Notes under the pieces: generated by a model
The model's database searches: none
Seen by the model: the letters and a program-made list of their open reading frames with translations, nothing else
What the model was told of the DNA's origin: nothing
DNA from: Paractinoplanes bogorensis
GTDB lineage: Bacteria; Actinomycetota; Actinomycetes; Mycobacteriales; Micromonosporaceae
Assembly: GCF_018829635.1 (NCBI RefSeq)
Contig: NZ_JAHKKG010000008.1
Coordinates: forward strand, 310,001 to 374,000
DNA length: 64,000 bases
Direction of reading: 5' to 3'
In this document: in pieces, positions 42,567-51,371 of the stretch
Layout of the letters: each line of letters opens with the position of its first letter
Position numbering within the stretch: the first letter of the stretch is position 1
Translations under genes and position numbers: made by a program

Positions 42567-43663
42567 TGCCGCGCCGCCCGTTCACCGAGGACCACGAGCT
42601 GTTCCGCGACTCGGTACGCGAGTTCCTGCGCCGCCACGGCCCCGGCATCACCCGGGACCTCTGGCTGGCCGCGGGCCGGCAGGGCTTCCTCGAGCTGGGC
42701 CTGGGCGAGGAGCGCGACTACCGCTACCAGGCCGTGCTGATCGAGGAGCTGGCGAAGCAGACGATGGCCCTGGCGTCGTCGCTGAGCATCCACTTCGACG
42801 TCGTGGCGCCCTACCTGGTCGAGTTGACCACACCCGAGCAGCGCGAACGCTGGCTCCCCGGGGTGGCCAGTGGCGAGACGGTCACCGCGATCGGGATGAC
42901 CGAGCCGTCGGCCGGCTCCGACCTGGCCGCGCTGCGCACCAGCGCCGTCCGCCGCGACGACGGCTGGGTGCTCAACGGGTCGAAGACGTTCATCACCAAC
43001 GGATACTCGGCCGGCCTGGTCGTGGTCGCGGCCCGCACCACGCCGGGCGCGCGGGGCAAGGGCATCAGTCTGTTCGTGGTCGAGCGCGGCATGCCCGGCT
43101 TCACCACCGGGCCCAAGCTCGACAAGGTCGGGCAGCCCGAGGCGGACACCGCCGAGCTGTTCTTCGACGACGTGTGGCTGCCGCCGGGCCAGCTGATCGG
43201 CGAGCTCGACGGCGGCTTCGCGCACATGATGCAACGGCTGCCGCAGGAACGGATCGGTGCCGCCGTGGCCAACATCGCGCACGCCCGGCAGATCCTCGAC
43301 GAGACGATCGTGTACGCGGGCGAGCGGCACGCGTTCGGTCAGGCGATCGGCTCGTTCCAGCACAACAAGTTCCTGCTGGCCGAACTGGTCACCAAGGCCG
43401 ACGTCACCCGCGCGTACGTCGACCAGTGCGTGGTCGCCCACGCCGCCGGGGAGCTGACCGCGGTCGAGGCGGCCAAGGCCAAGTGGTGGTCGGCCCAGAC
43501 GCAGAACGAGATCCTCGACCACTGCGTCCAGCTGTACGGCGGCTACGGCTACATGAACGAGCAGCGGGTCGCCCGGGCCTGGAAGGACGCCCGGGTCACC
43601 CCGATCTGGGCCGGATCCAACGAGATCATGAAGGAGTTGATCGGCCGTGACCTCGGACTCTGA
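42566..43663 (+). CDS. Acyl-CoA dehydrogenase (second copy, LCAD/IVD-like)
   Basis: The 365-residue product has TAIGMTEPSAGSDLAAL near residue 108, NGSKTFITNGYSAG near 135, and LYGGYGYMNEQRVARAWKDA near 314. Its C-terminal motif is WAGSNEIMKELIGRDL, so the Glu of the common catalytic position is absent. The base is then probably the Glu in LPQERIGAAVANI near residue 230, as in long-chain and isovaleryl-CoA dehydrogenases. It overlaps both neighbours and should deliver electrons to EtfBA of the same operon. Confidence 0.88.
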   Translation: MPRRPFTEDHELFRDSVREFLRRHGPGITRDLWLAAGRQGFLELGLGEERDYRYQAVLIEELAKQTMALASSLSIHFDVVAPYLVELTTPEQRERWLPGVASGETVTAIGMTEPSAGSDLAALRTSAVRRDDGWVLNGSKTFITNGYSAGLVVVAARTTPGARGKGISLFVVERGMPGFTTGPKLDKVGQPEADTAELFFDDVWLPPGQLIGELDGGFAHMMQRLPQERIGAAVANIAHARQILDETIVYAGERHAFGQAIGSFQHNKFLLAELVTKADVTRAYVDQCVVAHAAGELTAVEAAKAKWWSAQTQNEILDHCVQLYGGYGYMNEQRVARAWKDARVTPIWAGSNEIMKELIGRDLGL

Positions 43664-44354
43664 CGTCACCTTCGACTTCGCGGGCCGCACCGCGATCGTC
43701 ACCGGCGCCGCACTGGGCATCGGCGCCGAGATCGCCCGGTACTTCCGCGCGGCCGGCGCCACGGTCTACGCGCTCGACGTCCTGGGGGCGGACAAGACCG
43801 ACATCACCAGCACCGCCGACGTCGAGGCGGCGGTGCGGCGCGCGGTCGACGAGACCGGGCGGCTCGACATCGTCGTCAACAACGCCGGCATCCTGCGCGA
43901 CAAGGTGCTGTGGAAGCTGACCGACGACGACTGGGACGCCGTGCTGGCCGTGCACCTCGGCGGCACGTTCCGGCTGACCCGGGCCGCCGTGCCCCACTTC
44001 CGGGCCCAGCAGTACGGCCGTGTCGTCAACGTCACCTCCTACACCGGGCTGCACGGCAACGTCGGGCAGGCCAACTACGCGGCGGCCAAGGCGGGGATCA
44101 TCGGCTTCACCAAGACCGCGGCCAAGGAACTGGCCCGCTTCGGCGTGACCGTCAACGCGGTGTCACCCAACGCCGAGACCCGCATGATCGAGTCGATCCC
44201 CGCCGCCAAGAAGGCGGAGCTGGCCGCGGCCATCCCGATGGGCCGATTCGCCGCACCGTCCGAGATGTGCGCCGCGGTGGCGTTCCTGGCCTCGGCCCAG
44301 GCCGGCTACATCACCGGTACGGTGCTGCCGGTCGACGGCGGGATCTCGATGTGA
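43647..44354 (+). CDS. FabG-like short-chain dehydrogenase/reductase
   Basis: The 235-residue SDR has TGAALGIG near residue 19, an acidic residue after strand two (ALDVLG, NAD-type), NNAG near 76, catalytic Ser in VTSYTG and YAAAK near 140. It is a plausible 3-hydroxyacyl-CoA dehydrogenase for the beta-oxidation set. GTG at 43647 overlaps the dehydrogenase by 17 bases. Confidence 0.86.
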   Translation: MTSDSDVTFDFAGRTAIVTGAALGIGAEIARYFRAAGATVYALDVLGADKTDITSTADVEAAVRRAVDETGRLDIVVNNAGILRDKVLWKLTDDDWDAVLAVHLGGTFRLTRAAVPHFRAQQYGRVVNVTSYTGLHGNVGQANYAAAKAGIIGFTKTAAKELARFGVTVNAVSPNAETRMIESIPAAKKAELAAAIPMGRFAAPSEMCAAVAFLASAQAGYITGTVLPVDGGISM

Positions 44355-45094
44355 GCGGCCGGTTCGCGGGCCGCACGGCCGTGGTCACCGGGGCCAGCCG
44401 GGGCATCGGGCTGGCCGTGGCCCGGCGCATCGTCGACGAGGGCGGCCGGGTCTGCGTCACCGCCCGTAAACCGGACGCGCTGGCCGAGGCGGTCGAGCGG
44501 CTCGGCCCGAACGCGATCGGGATCGCCGGGGCGGCCGACGACGCCGGACATCGCGAGGAGGTGATCCGGACGGTCACGGACCGGTTCGGGCCGCCCGGCG
44601 TGCTCGTCAACAACACCGGGATCAACCCCGCGTACGGGGGTCTGTTCGAGGCCGACCCGGGCGCGGTCCGCAAGATCTTCGAGGTCAACGTGCTGGCCGC
44701 GCTGGCCTGGGTCGGCGCGGCGCGCCAGGTGTGGAAGCCGGGCGCGGCCGTCGTCAACGTCGCCTCGGTGGCCGGGCTGAGACCGGCCGAGAAGCTGGGT
44801 GCGTACGGGGCCAGCAAAGCCGCCCTCATCCACCTGACCCAGCAACTGGCGGCCGAGCTCGCCCCGGACGTACGCGTCAACGCCGTCGCCCCGGCCGTGG
44901 TGCGCACCCGGTTCGCCGGGGCCATGTTCGACGGCCGCGAGGACGAGGTCGTCGCCGGCTATCCGCTGGGCCGGCTCGGCACCCCGGAGGACGTCGCCGC
45001 CGCCGTGGCGTTCCTGGCCAGTGACGACGCCGCCTGGATCACCGGGCAGGTGCTCACCCTCGACGGCGGCCGCACACTCAACGGAGGAGTCTGA
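44351..45094 (+). CDS. Short-chain dehydrogenase/reductase
   Basis: The 247-residue SDR has TGASRGIG near residue 12, basic TARKPD after strand two (favours NADP), NNTG (Thr in place of the usual Ala) near 83, VASVAGL with the Ser, and YGASK near 151. GTG at 44351 overlaps the preceding TGA. It follows the FabG-like SDR; together they may handle two alcohol/ketone steps or differ in cofactor. Confidence 0.85.
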   Translation: MSGRFAGRTAVVTGASRGIGLAVARRIVDEGGRVCVTARKPDALAEAVERLGPNAIGIAGAADDAGHREEVIRTVTDRFGPPGVLVNNTGINPAYGGLFEADPGAVRKIFEVNVLAALAWVGAARQVWKPGAAVVNVASVAGLRPAEKLGAYGASKAALIHLTQQLAAELAPDVRVNAVAPAVVRTRFAGAMFDGREDEVVAGYPLGRLGTPEDVAAAVAFLASDDAAWITGQVLTLDGGRTLNGGV

Positions 45095-45095
45095 G

Positions 45096-45857
45096 ATGAA
45101 CATCGTCGTCCTGGTGAAACAGGTGCCCGACAGCGGCGCGGCGCGCACGCTCGGCGCCGATCTGACCGTGGAGCGGGCCTCGGCCGGCAACGTCATCAAC
45201 GAGATGGACGAGTACGCCATCGAGGAGGCGCTCAAGCTCAAGGAGGCGTACGGCGGAACCGTGACGGTGCTGACCATGGGACCGGCCCACGCGGCCGAAT
45301 CGATCCGCAAGGCACTGGCCATGGGCCCGGACGAGGCCGTGCACGTGACCGACGAGGCGCTGGCCGGGTCGTGCGCGGTGAACACCTCCACAGTGCTGGC
45401 AGCGGCCCTGCGTACGGTGAACGCCGATCTCGTCCTGTGCGGGGCCGAGTCGACCGACGGCCGGGTGCAGGTGATGCCGCACATGCTGGCCGAGCGGCTG
45501 GGGATCGCGGCGCTGACCGGGGCCCGCAAGCTCACCGTCGACGGCGCGCGGCTGACCGTGGAGCGCCAGACCGACGAGGGATACGAGGTGGTGACGGCAC
45601 CCACCCCGGCCGTGGTGAGCGTGTGGGACACGATCAACGAGCCGCGCTACCCGTCCTTCAAGGGCATCATGGCGGCGAAAAAGAAGCCGGTCCGTACGGT
45701 GTCGATCGCCGATCTCGGTCTGACACCGGAGGAACCGACCAGCGCGGTGCTCGAGTTCTCGCCGCGGCCGCCGCGGTCGGCGGGCACGAAGGTCGTCGAT
45801 GACGGCGCGGGTGGCACGCAACTGGCCGGCTATCTGGCCGCCGGGAAATTCGTCTGA
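45096..45857 (+). CDS. etfB: Electron transfer flavoprotein beta subunit
   Basis: The 253-residue product has the EtfB hallmarks: start MNIVVLVKQVPDS, NEMDEYAIEEALKLKE near residue 35, the LTMGP and AMGPDEAVHV segments, and the signature VLCGAESTDGRVQVMPHMLAERLG near 111-134. It binds AMP and, with EtfA, accepts electrons from the acyl-CoA dehydrogenases of this island. The start is ATG with GGAGGAG before it. The order etfB then etfA is usual. Confidence 0.92.
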   Translation: MNIVVLVKQVPDSGAARTLGADLTVERASAGNVINEMDEYAIEEALKLKEAYGGTVTVLTMGPAHAAESIRKALAMGPDEAVHVTDEALAGSCAVNTSTVLAAALRTVNADLVLCGAESTDGRVQVMPHMLAERLGIAALTGARKLTVDGARLTVERQTDEGYEVVTAPTPAVVSVWDTINEPRYPSFKGIMAAKKKPVRTVSIADLGLTPEEPTSAVLEFSPRPPRSAGTKVVDDGAGGTQLAGYLAAGKFV

Positions 45858-45867
45858 GGGGGCTGTC

Positions 45868-46797
45868 ATGGCTGAGGTGCTGGTTGTCGTCGAGGCGGGC
45901 GTCAAGAAGGTCACGCTGGAGATGCTGACGATCGCGCGCGGGATGGGCGACGTGTCGGCGGTGGTGTTCGGTGACGCCGACACCGCGAAGCTCGGTGAAT
46001 ACGGGGCGTCGAAGGTGTACGTCGCATCGGATCCGGCTGTCCGGGATCATCTGGTGGCGCCCAAGGCGACGGTGGTCGCGTCGCTGGTGCGGCAGGTGTC
46101 GCCGGCGGCGGTGCTGCTGGCCTCGACACAGGAGGGCAAGGAGATCGCCGGGCGGCTGGCGGTCAAGCTGGACAACGGGTTGCTGACCGACGCGGTCGAC
46201 GTGGCGGCCGACGGTACGGCCACGCAGGTGGTGTTCGCGGGGTCGGGGACCGTGCGGTCGAGGGTCACCCGGGGGCTGCCGATCGTGACCGTCCGGGCCA
46301 ACTCGGTCACGCCGTCGCCCTCGGCGGCCGATCCCGTGGTGACGGCGCTGGACGTGACGGTGAGCGACAGCGACAAGCTGGCCACCGTGGTCGAGCGGGT
46401 GGCCGAGCCGAAGGGGGCCCGGCCCGAGCTGAGCGAGGCCTCGATCGTGGTCTCCGGTGGCCGCGGCGTCGGGAATGCCGCCAACTTCACGCTCGTGGAG
46501 GAACTGGCCGACCTGCTCGGGGGTGCGGTGGGTGCCTCGCGGGCGGCGGTCGACTCGGGTTTCTATCCGCACCAGTTCCAGGTGGGGCAGACCGGGAAGA
46601 CGGTGTCGCCGCAGCTTTACGTGGCGCTGGGCATCTCGGGGGCGATCCAGCACCGGGCCGGGATGCAGACGTCCAAGACCATCGTGGCGGTCAACAAGGA
46701 CCCGGAGGCGCCGATCTTCGAGCTGGCCGACTTCGGCGTGGTGGGTGATCTGTTCACGGTGGTACCGCAAGCGGCCGACGAGATCCGCAAGCGTTGA
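45868..46797 (+). CDS. etfA: Electron transfer flavoprotein alpha subunit
   Basis: The 309-residue product starts MAEVLVVVEAG and ends with the FAD-binding C-terminal domain: SGGRGVGNAANFTLVEELAD near residue 194, GASRAAVDSGFYPHQFQVGQTG near 219, LYVALGISGAIQHRAGM near 250 and IVAVNKDPEAPIFELADFGV near 270. It is the last gene of the operon, 10 bases after etfB, and is followed by a hairpin terminator. Confidence 0.92.
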   Translation: MAEVLVVVEAGVKKVTLEMLTIARGMGDVSAVVFGDADTAKLGEYGASKVYVASDPAVRDHLVAPKATVVASLVRQVSPAAVLLASTQEGKEIAGRLAVKLDNGLLTDAVDVAADGTATQVVFAGSGTVRSRVTRGLPIVTVRANSVTPSPSAADPVVTALDVTVSDSDKLATVVERVAEPKGARPELSEASIVVSGGRGVGNAANFTLVEELADLLGGAVGASRAAVDSGFYPHQFQVGQTGKTVSPQLYVALGISGAIQHRAGMQTSKTIVAVNKDPEAPIFELADFGVVGDLFTVVPQAADEIRKR

Positions 46798-46800
46798 CCG

Positions 46801-46839
46801 AACGCTCAGATTCCGGCCGGCTCGGCCGATCTGAGCGTT
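46801..46839 (+). terminator. Hairpin terminator after etfA
   Basis: AACGCTCAGAT (46801-46811) pairs perfectly with ATCTGAGCGTT (46829-46839), an 11-base stem whose 17-base loop holds a further CCGGCC/GGCCG inverted repeat. It begins three bases after the etfA stop. No long T-run follows, as is common for actinomycete terminators. Confidence 0.8.
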
Positions 46840-46870
46840 GCAGAGCGTCCTGTGGATGGCCGGAGGAACT

Positions 46871-49480
46871 ATGACGACGACCGTCCCGGTGCGTGTCTGG
46901 GCCAGTCGTCCCATGGTGTTGCTTGCGGTGTCCACGGGGCTGTCGGTGGTGCTGTTCGGCCTGGATGCGGCCGTGTGGGCGGTTCCGCCTCCGGTCAGCT
47001 GGGCCCTGATCGTGCTGACCAGCCTGTTCTACGTGCCGGTCACCTGGCAGGCCAGTAGGGCGGACCACGTCCCGGCCGCCGCCCGGTCCTTCTGGCGGCT
47101 GGCGGCCTGCGCCCTGGCCCTGATCGGCACGGCGATGGTGTTCCGGGCCGTGCTCGCGGTCACCCACGTGGGTCTGTTCGAGGCCGCCGCTGACGTTGTC
47201 CACGGATGCGGCGTCGTCGTGATGCTGACCGCCATGTTCCGGTTGCCTATCGCCGGGCGTACCCGGTCGGGGCGGGTCGCGCTGTGGCTCGACATCGTCA
47301 TCCTGATGACCTCGGCCGTGGTGTTCCTGGCCCATTTCGCGATCCTGCGGATCCTGTCCCTCGGTGATGCCGGCGCCGCCGACGTCGTGATCACGTCCGC
47401 TCTGTTCGGCGCGGGGCTGCTCGGTGTCTTCCTGGCGGTCAAGGTGACGCTGACCGGCAGCGACTCGCTGTCGCGGGGCGCGGTGCGGATGATCGGCGTG
47501 AGTGCGGTCGCGGGCGGGCTCGGAACGGCGATCTCGACCGCGCTGTCGCACGACCGCGAGATGAACTCCTTCCTGCTGAGCATCCCGCTGGCCGGCTTCA
47601 CCATCGCGCTCGCCGCGCGGCAACAGTTGAGCGACAGCACGGCCGCCCAGTCGGCGATCGCGACTCGGGCCCGGCCGTTCAGCGTGCTGCCCTACCTCGC
47701 GGTCGGCGCGGTGGACCTTCTGCTGGTCTACGTGGTGGCGACCGACCAGCCCGACCGGTTGCTGGTCGTGGTCGGCGCGGTGCTCCTGACCGCGATCGTG
47801 GCCGGGCGCCAGCTGCGGGCCTTCCGCGAGAACGTCCGGCTGACCGACGAGGTCCGGGGCAGCGAGGCCCGGTTCCGGCTGCTGGTGCAGAACGCCAACG
47901 ACATCACCGTGATCACCGAGGCGGACGGGGCGCTGCGCTACATCAGCCCGGCGGTGACGCGTGTCCTCGGGTACGACCCCGCGGGGCTGATCGGCACCAG
48001 CCTCGCCGACCACACCCACCCCGACGACCTCCCGGCCCTCCGCGACGGCCTGCGCACGCTGATGGCCACCGAGGGCGCCACGATGACCCTGGAGGCCCGC
48101 TGCCGGCATGCCGACGGCAGCTGGCGCTGGCTGGAGTTCGTCACGACCAACCTGCTGCACGAGCCGAGCATCCGGGGCCGGGTGAGCAACGTCCGGGACG
48201 TCTCCGAGACCCGTACGGTGCAGGACAAGCTGAGCCACGAGGCCACCCACGACGCCCTCACCGGGCTGGCCAACCGGGTGCTCTACGGCCGCCGGGTGGC
48301 CGCGAGCGTCGACGGCGCCGAACCGGTCAGCATCGTCCTGATCGACCTCGACGATTTCAAGATCGTCAACGACACCCTCGGTCACGCCGTCGGCGATGCG
48401 TTGCTGGTGGCGGTGGCCGAGCGGCTGCGCGCCGGGGTACGGCCGGAGGACACGGTGGCCCGCCTCGGCGGTGACGAGTTCGCATTGCTGCTGCCAGGGC
48501 TGGCCGCCGACGCTGTGGACCGTGTGGTGGTGCGCATCTGCGAGTCGCTGCTGGTTCCGGTCGAGGCCGACGGCCAGTTGCTCAGCGTCCGGGCCAGCTT
48601 CGGGGTGACCACCGGCGGCCCCGGCGACGACCCGGGCGAACTGCTGCGCCAGGCCGACATCGCGATGTACGAGGCGAAAGACCGGGGCAAAGGCGGACAC
48701 CAGCATTTCCGTACGGGAATGGAGGCTCGTGGCTCGGACCGACGCCGGCTGATCGACGCGTTGACCACCGCGATCGACGACGATCAGCTGATCCTGCACT
48801 ACCAGCCGGTCGTGAGCCTGCCCGACGGCCGGACCACCGGCTTCGAGGCGCTGGTCCGCTGGCGGCACCCGGCCGACGGGCTGATCGGTCCGGGCGCGTT
48901 CATCGCCGCGGCCGAGGAGAGCGGACTGATCGTGCCGCTCGGGCGCTGGGTGCTGAACCGGGCGGCCCGGCAGGCCGCGGACTGGGGCGAGCAGGCGGGC
49001 AGCATCTCGGTCAACGTCTCCGGGCGCCAGCTCCAGGTGGCCGGCTTCGCCGACGAGGTGGCCAAGGCGCTGCGCACCAGCGGACTGCCGGCCCGGCGGC
49101 TCATCCTCGAGATCACCGAGACGACGGTGGTCGGCGGCGGAGCCACCCGGACGAACCTGGACGGCATCCGGGCCCAGGGCGTACGGCTGTCCCTGGACGA
49201 CTTCGGCACCGGATCGTCCACCCTCACCACCGTGGCCGGGCTGTCGGTCGATCAGATCAAGCTGGACCGTTCCTTCGTCGACTCGGACGTCATCGCGCGG
49301 GCCGTCCTGCTGCTGGCCCAGGGCATGAACGCCGAGGCGGTCGCGGAGGGCGTCGAAACCCCCGCCCAGGCCGACCGGCTCCACGAGCTGGGCTACCGGC
49401 GCGCCCAGGGCTTCCTGTTCGGCCGACCGGCCCCGTCCGACGAGTACGGCCTGACCCGGGCGCGTGTCGGCGGGCCCTGA
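46871..49480 (+). CDS. Membrane GGDEF-EAL protein (c-di-GMP turnover) with PAS domain
   Basis: The 869-residue product has about eight N-terminal transmembrane helices (to about residue 310), a PAS domain (SEARFRLLVQNANDITVITE, about 325-445), a GGDEF domain with intact GGDEF near residue 534 and an EAL domain with intact EAL near 659. The inhibitory RxxD site lies five residues before GGDEF (RPED). EAL residues NVS, EITET, DDFGTGSS, KLDRSF, EGVET and QGF are present. Both synthesis and hydrolysis of c-di-GMP are therefore possible. The start is ATG with GGAGG four bases upstream, after the etfA terminator. It is not linked to the catabolic genes. Confidence 0.9.
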   Translation: MTTTVPVRVWASRPMVLLAVSTGLSVVLFGLDAAVWAVPPPVSWALIVLTSLFYVPVTWQASRADHVPAAARSFWRLAACALALIGTAMVFRAVLAVTHVGLFEAAADVVHGCGVVVMLTAMFRLPIAGRTRSGRVALWLDIVILMTSAVVFLAHFAILRILSLGDAGAADVVITSALFGAGLLGVFLAVKVTLTGSDSLSRGAVRMIGVSAVAGGLGTAISTALSHDREMNSFLLSIPLAGFTIALAARQQLSDSTAAQSAIATRARPFSVLPYLAVGAVDLLLVYVVATDQPDRLLVVVGAVLLTAIVAGRQLRAFRENVRLTDEVRGSEARFRLLVQNANDITVITEADGALRYISPAVTRVLGYDPAGLIGTSLADHTHPDDLPALRDGLRTLMATEGATMTLEARCRHADGSWRWLEFVTTNLLHEPSIRGRVSNVRDVSETRTVQDKLSHEATHDALTGLANRVLYGRRVAASVDGAEPVSIVLIDLDDFKIVNDTLGHAVGDALLVAVAERLRAGVRPEDTVARLGGDEFALLLPGLAADAVDRVVVRICESLLVPVEADGQLLSVRASFGVTTGGPGDDPGELLRQADIAMYEAKDRGKGGHQHFRTGMEARGSDRRRLIDALTTAIDDDQLILHYQPVVSLPDGRTTGFEALVRWRHPADGLIGPGAFIAAAEESGLIVPLGRWVLNRAARQAADWGEQAGSISVNVSGRQLQVAGFADEVAKALRTSGLPARRLILEITETTVVGGGATRTNLDGIRAQGVRLSLDDFGTGSSTLTTVAGLSVDQIKLDRSFVDSDVIARAVLLLAQGMNAEAVAEGVETPAQADRLHELGYRRAQGFLFGRPAPSDEYGLTRARVGGP

Positions 49481-49484
49481 CGTG

Positions 49485-50036
49485 CTACTTCGCGTTTTTC
49501 TCGAACAGGCGGCGTACCAGCTTGGACGCCTCGGCCAGAGCGGCGACATCTCTCTCGCTCACGTCGGCCAGAAAGCCCTTCCGGCTGTCGTCGATCAATG
49601 CCAAGAAGCCGACTTCGCGCTTGATGTCAGCGGCGAGCTCCTGACCTCTTTCCGCGCTCGCGGGGCCGTCTCGGAGCTCGTCGCGGGCACCTCTGAGATC
49701 GGTCAAAGCGGCGTCGTACCGGTCCCCGAAGTACTTGACGGTCGCCGGAACCAGGTCGACGAGGTTGTAGCTGTTCACGACCGCGGCCAGTGTGGCGTCG
49801 TCCGCGATGCGCAGCAGCGTCACGCCGTACGTATCCCAGGCGAGCCGGCGCATGGTGACCTCGGCGGTTCTTCCTTCGGAGTGGATCAGGCGTTGAAGTG
49901 CGGACTGGTTGCCGAGTATCTCCGCGTAGATGATTTTGGCGGCGTTCCTGGCTTCCGCCCGTTGCTTCTGCCGGTCCGTCAGATAGCCGAGAAGCCAGCC
50001 GACGGCAACACCAAACAGGCCGATGAGCGCTTCCAT
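49485..50036 (-). CDS. Hypothetical membrane-anchored protein
   Basis: The 183-residue product starts with one hydrophobic helix (ALIGLFGVAVGWLLGYL) followed directly by a basic, helical region (TDRQKQRAEARNAAKIIYAE). The rest is mostly helical and charged. The layout resembles small actinobacterial proteins anchored in the membrane with a cytoplasmic helical bundle. Function is unknown. It starts seven bases after the end of the PASTA-type gene, so the two probably form an operon. Confidence 0.72.
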   Translation of the reverse strand: MEALIGLFGVAVGWLLGYLTDRQKQRAEARNAAKIIYAEILGNQSALQRLIHSEGRTAEVTMRRLAWDTYGVTLLRIADDATLAAVVNSYNLVDLVPATVKYFGDRYDAALTDLRGARDELRDGPASAERGQELAADIKREVGFLALIDDSRKGFLADVSERDVAALAEASKLVRRLFEKNAK

Positions 50037-50043
50037 GCCGGGT

Positions 50044-50541
50044 TCACACCTCTACCGTCACCGATGAGCCGCGCCGGGCGTCGGTGCCGGCCGGTGGCTG
50101 CTGACTCTTGATCGGGTCGGCGGGCTGAGCGCCGGGCGGGATGACGAGGCTGAACGGCGCGGCGACCATCGCCGCCTTCGCCTGGTCGACGGTCATGGTG
50201 GAGAGGTCGGGCACCGTGTCGGTTCCCATGGTGGCTTTCAGCAGGTCTTTGCGGGCCTCGTCGGCCACCCGGGAGGCGAAGTAGAAGGCGACGACCCCGG
50301 AGGCGCTGGCGACGATGCCGCCGATCAGGAGGTTGCGGGTCTCGGCGTCGGCGTCCGAGGCGAAGGAGGCTCCGGCGAGGATGATGAGGCCGCCGACCAG
50401 TATGAGCGCGAGGAGCGGCCGCACGATGCCGGCGCCGGCGTCGGGCTGGGCGCGGTTGAGGAAGGTGTAGATGATCGCCGCGAGGACGGCCAGGCCGGCC
50501 AAGGCGATCAGACTGCCGAGCAACCAACCGGGACTTGTCAT
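50044..50541 (-). CDS. Two-helix membrane protein with PASTA-like C-terminus
   Basis: The 165-residue product has two or three hydrophobic segments (LLGSLIALAGLAVLAAIIYTF, LLALILVGGLIILAGASF, IGGIVASASGVVAFYFAS). About 65 residues follow that fit a PASTA repeat (VPDLSTMTVDQAKAAM, then IKSQQPPAGTDARRGSSVTV). PASTA domains bind peptidoglycan fragments in Ser/Thr kinases and penicillin-binding proteins. The start is ATG at 50541 with CGGAGG five bases upstream, and longer upstream frames lack a signal. Confidence 0.78.
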   Translation of the reverse strand: MTSPGWLLGSLIALAGLAVLAAIIYTFLNRAQPDAGAGIVRPLLALILVGGLIILAGASFASDADAETRNLLIGGIVASASGVVAFYFASRVADEARKDLLKATMGTDTVPDLSTMTVDQAKAAMVAAPFSLVIPPGAQPADPIKSQQPPAGTDARRGSSVTVEV

Positions 50542-50576
50542 CGTGGCCTCCGGGTTCGTCAGGTGAGGCCATAGTC

Positions 50577-50594
50577 GTTGCGTGGCAACGCAAC
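50577..50594. promoter_or_regulatory. Perfect inverted repeat in divergent promoter region
   Basis: GTTGCGT (50577-50583) and ACGCAAC (50588-50594) flank GGCA. The 18-base inverted repeat lies between the divergent PASTA-like and TPR genes, 36 bases upstream of the former's start. It is a candidate operator, or a hairpin in the leader of the minus-strand message. Confidence 0.5.
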
Positions 50595-50656
50595 TGCTGT
50601 CGGCTCGGTGACGCCGTCGCACGATGTCGTCATCCCGTCAGTCCCGCGGCCGGGTT

Positions 50657-50662
50657 TAGGCT
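50657..50662 (+). promoter_or_regulatory. Candidate -10 element giving a leaderless TPR mRNA
   Basis: TAGGCT fits the actinomycete TANNNT consensus and ends six bases before the ATG at 50669. Transcription would then begin at or near the start codon, and no usual ribosome binding site is present. A matching -35 element is not obvious. Confidence 0.4.
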
Positions 50663-50668
50663 GTGGAG

Positions 50669-51367
50669 ATGCAAGCTGATGCGGGCCGGCTGCTCGAGAA
50701 GGCGTCCGGTCTGGACGATCAAGCCGAACTCCACGCGGACGCGGGCCGCCTCGAGGAGGCCGTGGCCGCGGCCGAGGAGGCTGTGGCCGTGCGCCGGGAA
50801 CTGGTGGCGGTCGATCGGGTGGCTCATCTGGGCGAGCTCGCGGCGTCGCTGAACAACCTGGGTGCGCTGCAGACCCGGTCCGGCCGGCACGAGGCGTCGG
50901 TGGCGGCCGCCGAGGAGTCGGTCGATCTGCAACGGCAGCTGGCCGCCGACCGGCCGGGGGAACATCTGCGTGACCTCGCACTGACGCTGACCAACCTGGG
51001 TAGCGTCCGAGCCCGGGTCGGACGTCGCCGGGAAGCCCTGGCCGCGGCCAGGGAAGCCGTCGAGATCTACCGGGGGATGGCCGAGATCGACCCCGGGACC
51101 TACCGGCCGGGGCTCGCCGCGTCGCTGTGGGCGTACGCCTGGGTGTGTGTGACCCTGCGGGCCAATCTGCCGGGCGCTCTGCAGGCGGTCAACGAGGCGA
51201 TCTCGACGTTCACCGGGCTGGCCGAGCGGTCGCCGGAGGTGTTCACCGTGCCGCTGCTCCGGGCGTACCGGACGCTGGCCGACATCCTGGACGGGCTCGG
51301 GCACACCGAGCAGGCCGCCGAGGTGCGTGCGCGTCTGGCGGAGGGTGGACCGGTGTCCCTACCTTGA
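50669..51367 (+). CDS. Tetratricopeptide repeat (TPR) protein
   Basis: The 232-residue product has about four TPR-like repeats with the pattern LNNLGALQTRSGRHEASVAA and LTNLGSVRARVGRRREALAA, in the style of the large actinomycete TPR/NB-ARC proteins but standing alone. It should be a protein-interaction scaffold. The ATG at 50669 fits a leaderless start; a GTG two codons earlier is an alternative. It ends four bases before the next gene. Confidence 0.72.
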   Translation: MQADAGRLLEKASGLDDQAELHADAGRLEEAVAAAEEAVAVRRELVAVDRVAHLGELAASLNNLGALQTRSGRHEASVAAAEESVDLQRQLAADRPGEHLRDLALTLTNLGSVRARVGRRREALAAAREAVEIYRGMAEIDPGTYRPGLAASLWAYAWVCVTLRANLPGALQAVNEAISTFTGLAERSPEVFTVPLLRAYRTLADILDGLGHTEQAAEVRARLAEGGPVSLP

Positions 51368-51371
51368 TGGC

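Noticed and set aside
46754..49549. Long minus-strand frame opposite the GGDEF-EAL gene
   Set aside because: Shadow frame rich in Arg, Gln, His and Gly, crossing the etfA terminator; no domain.
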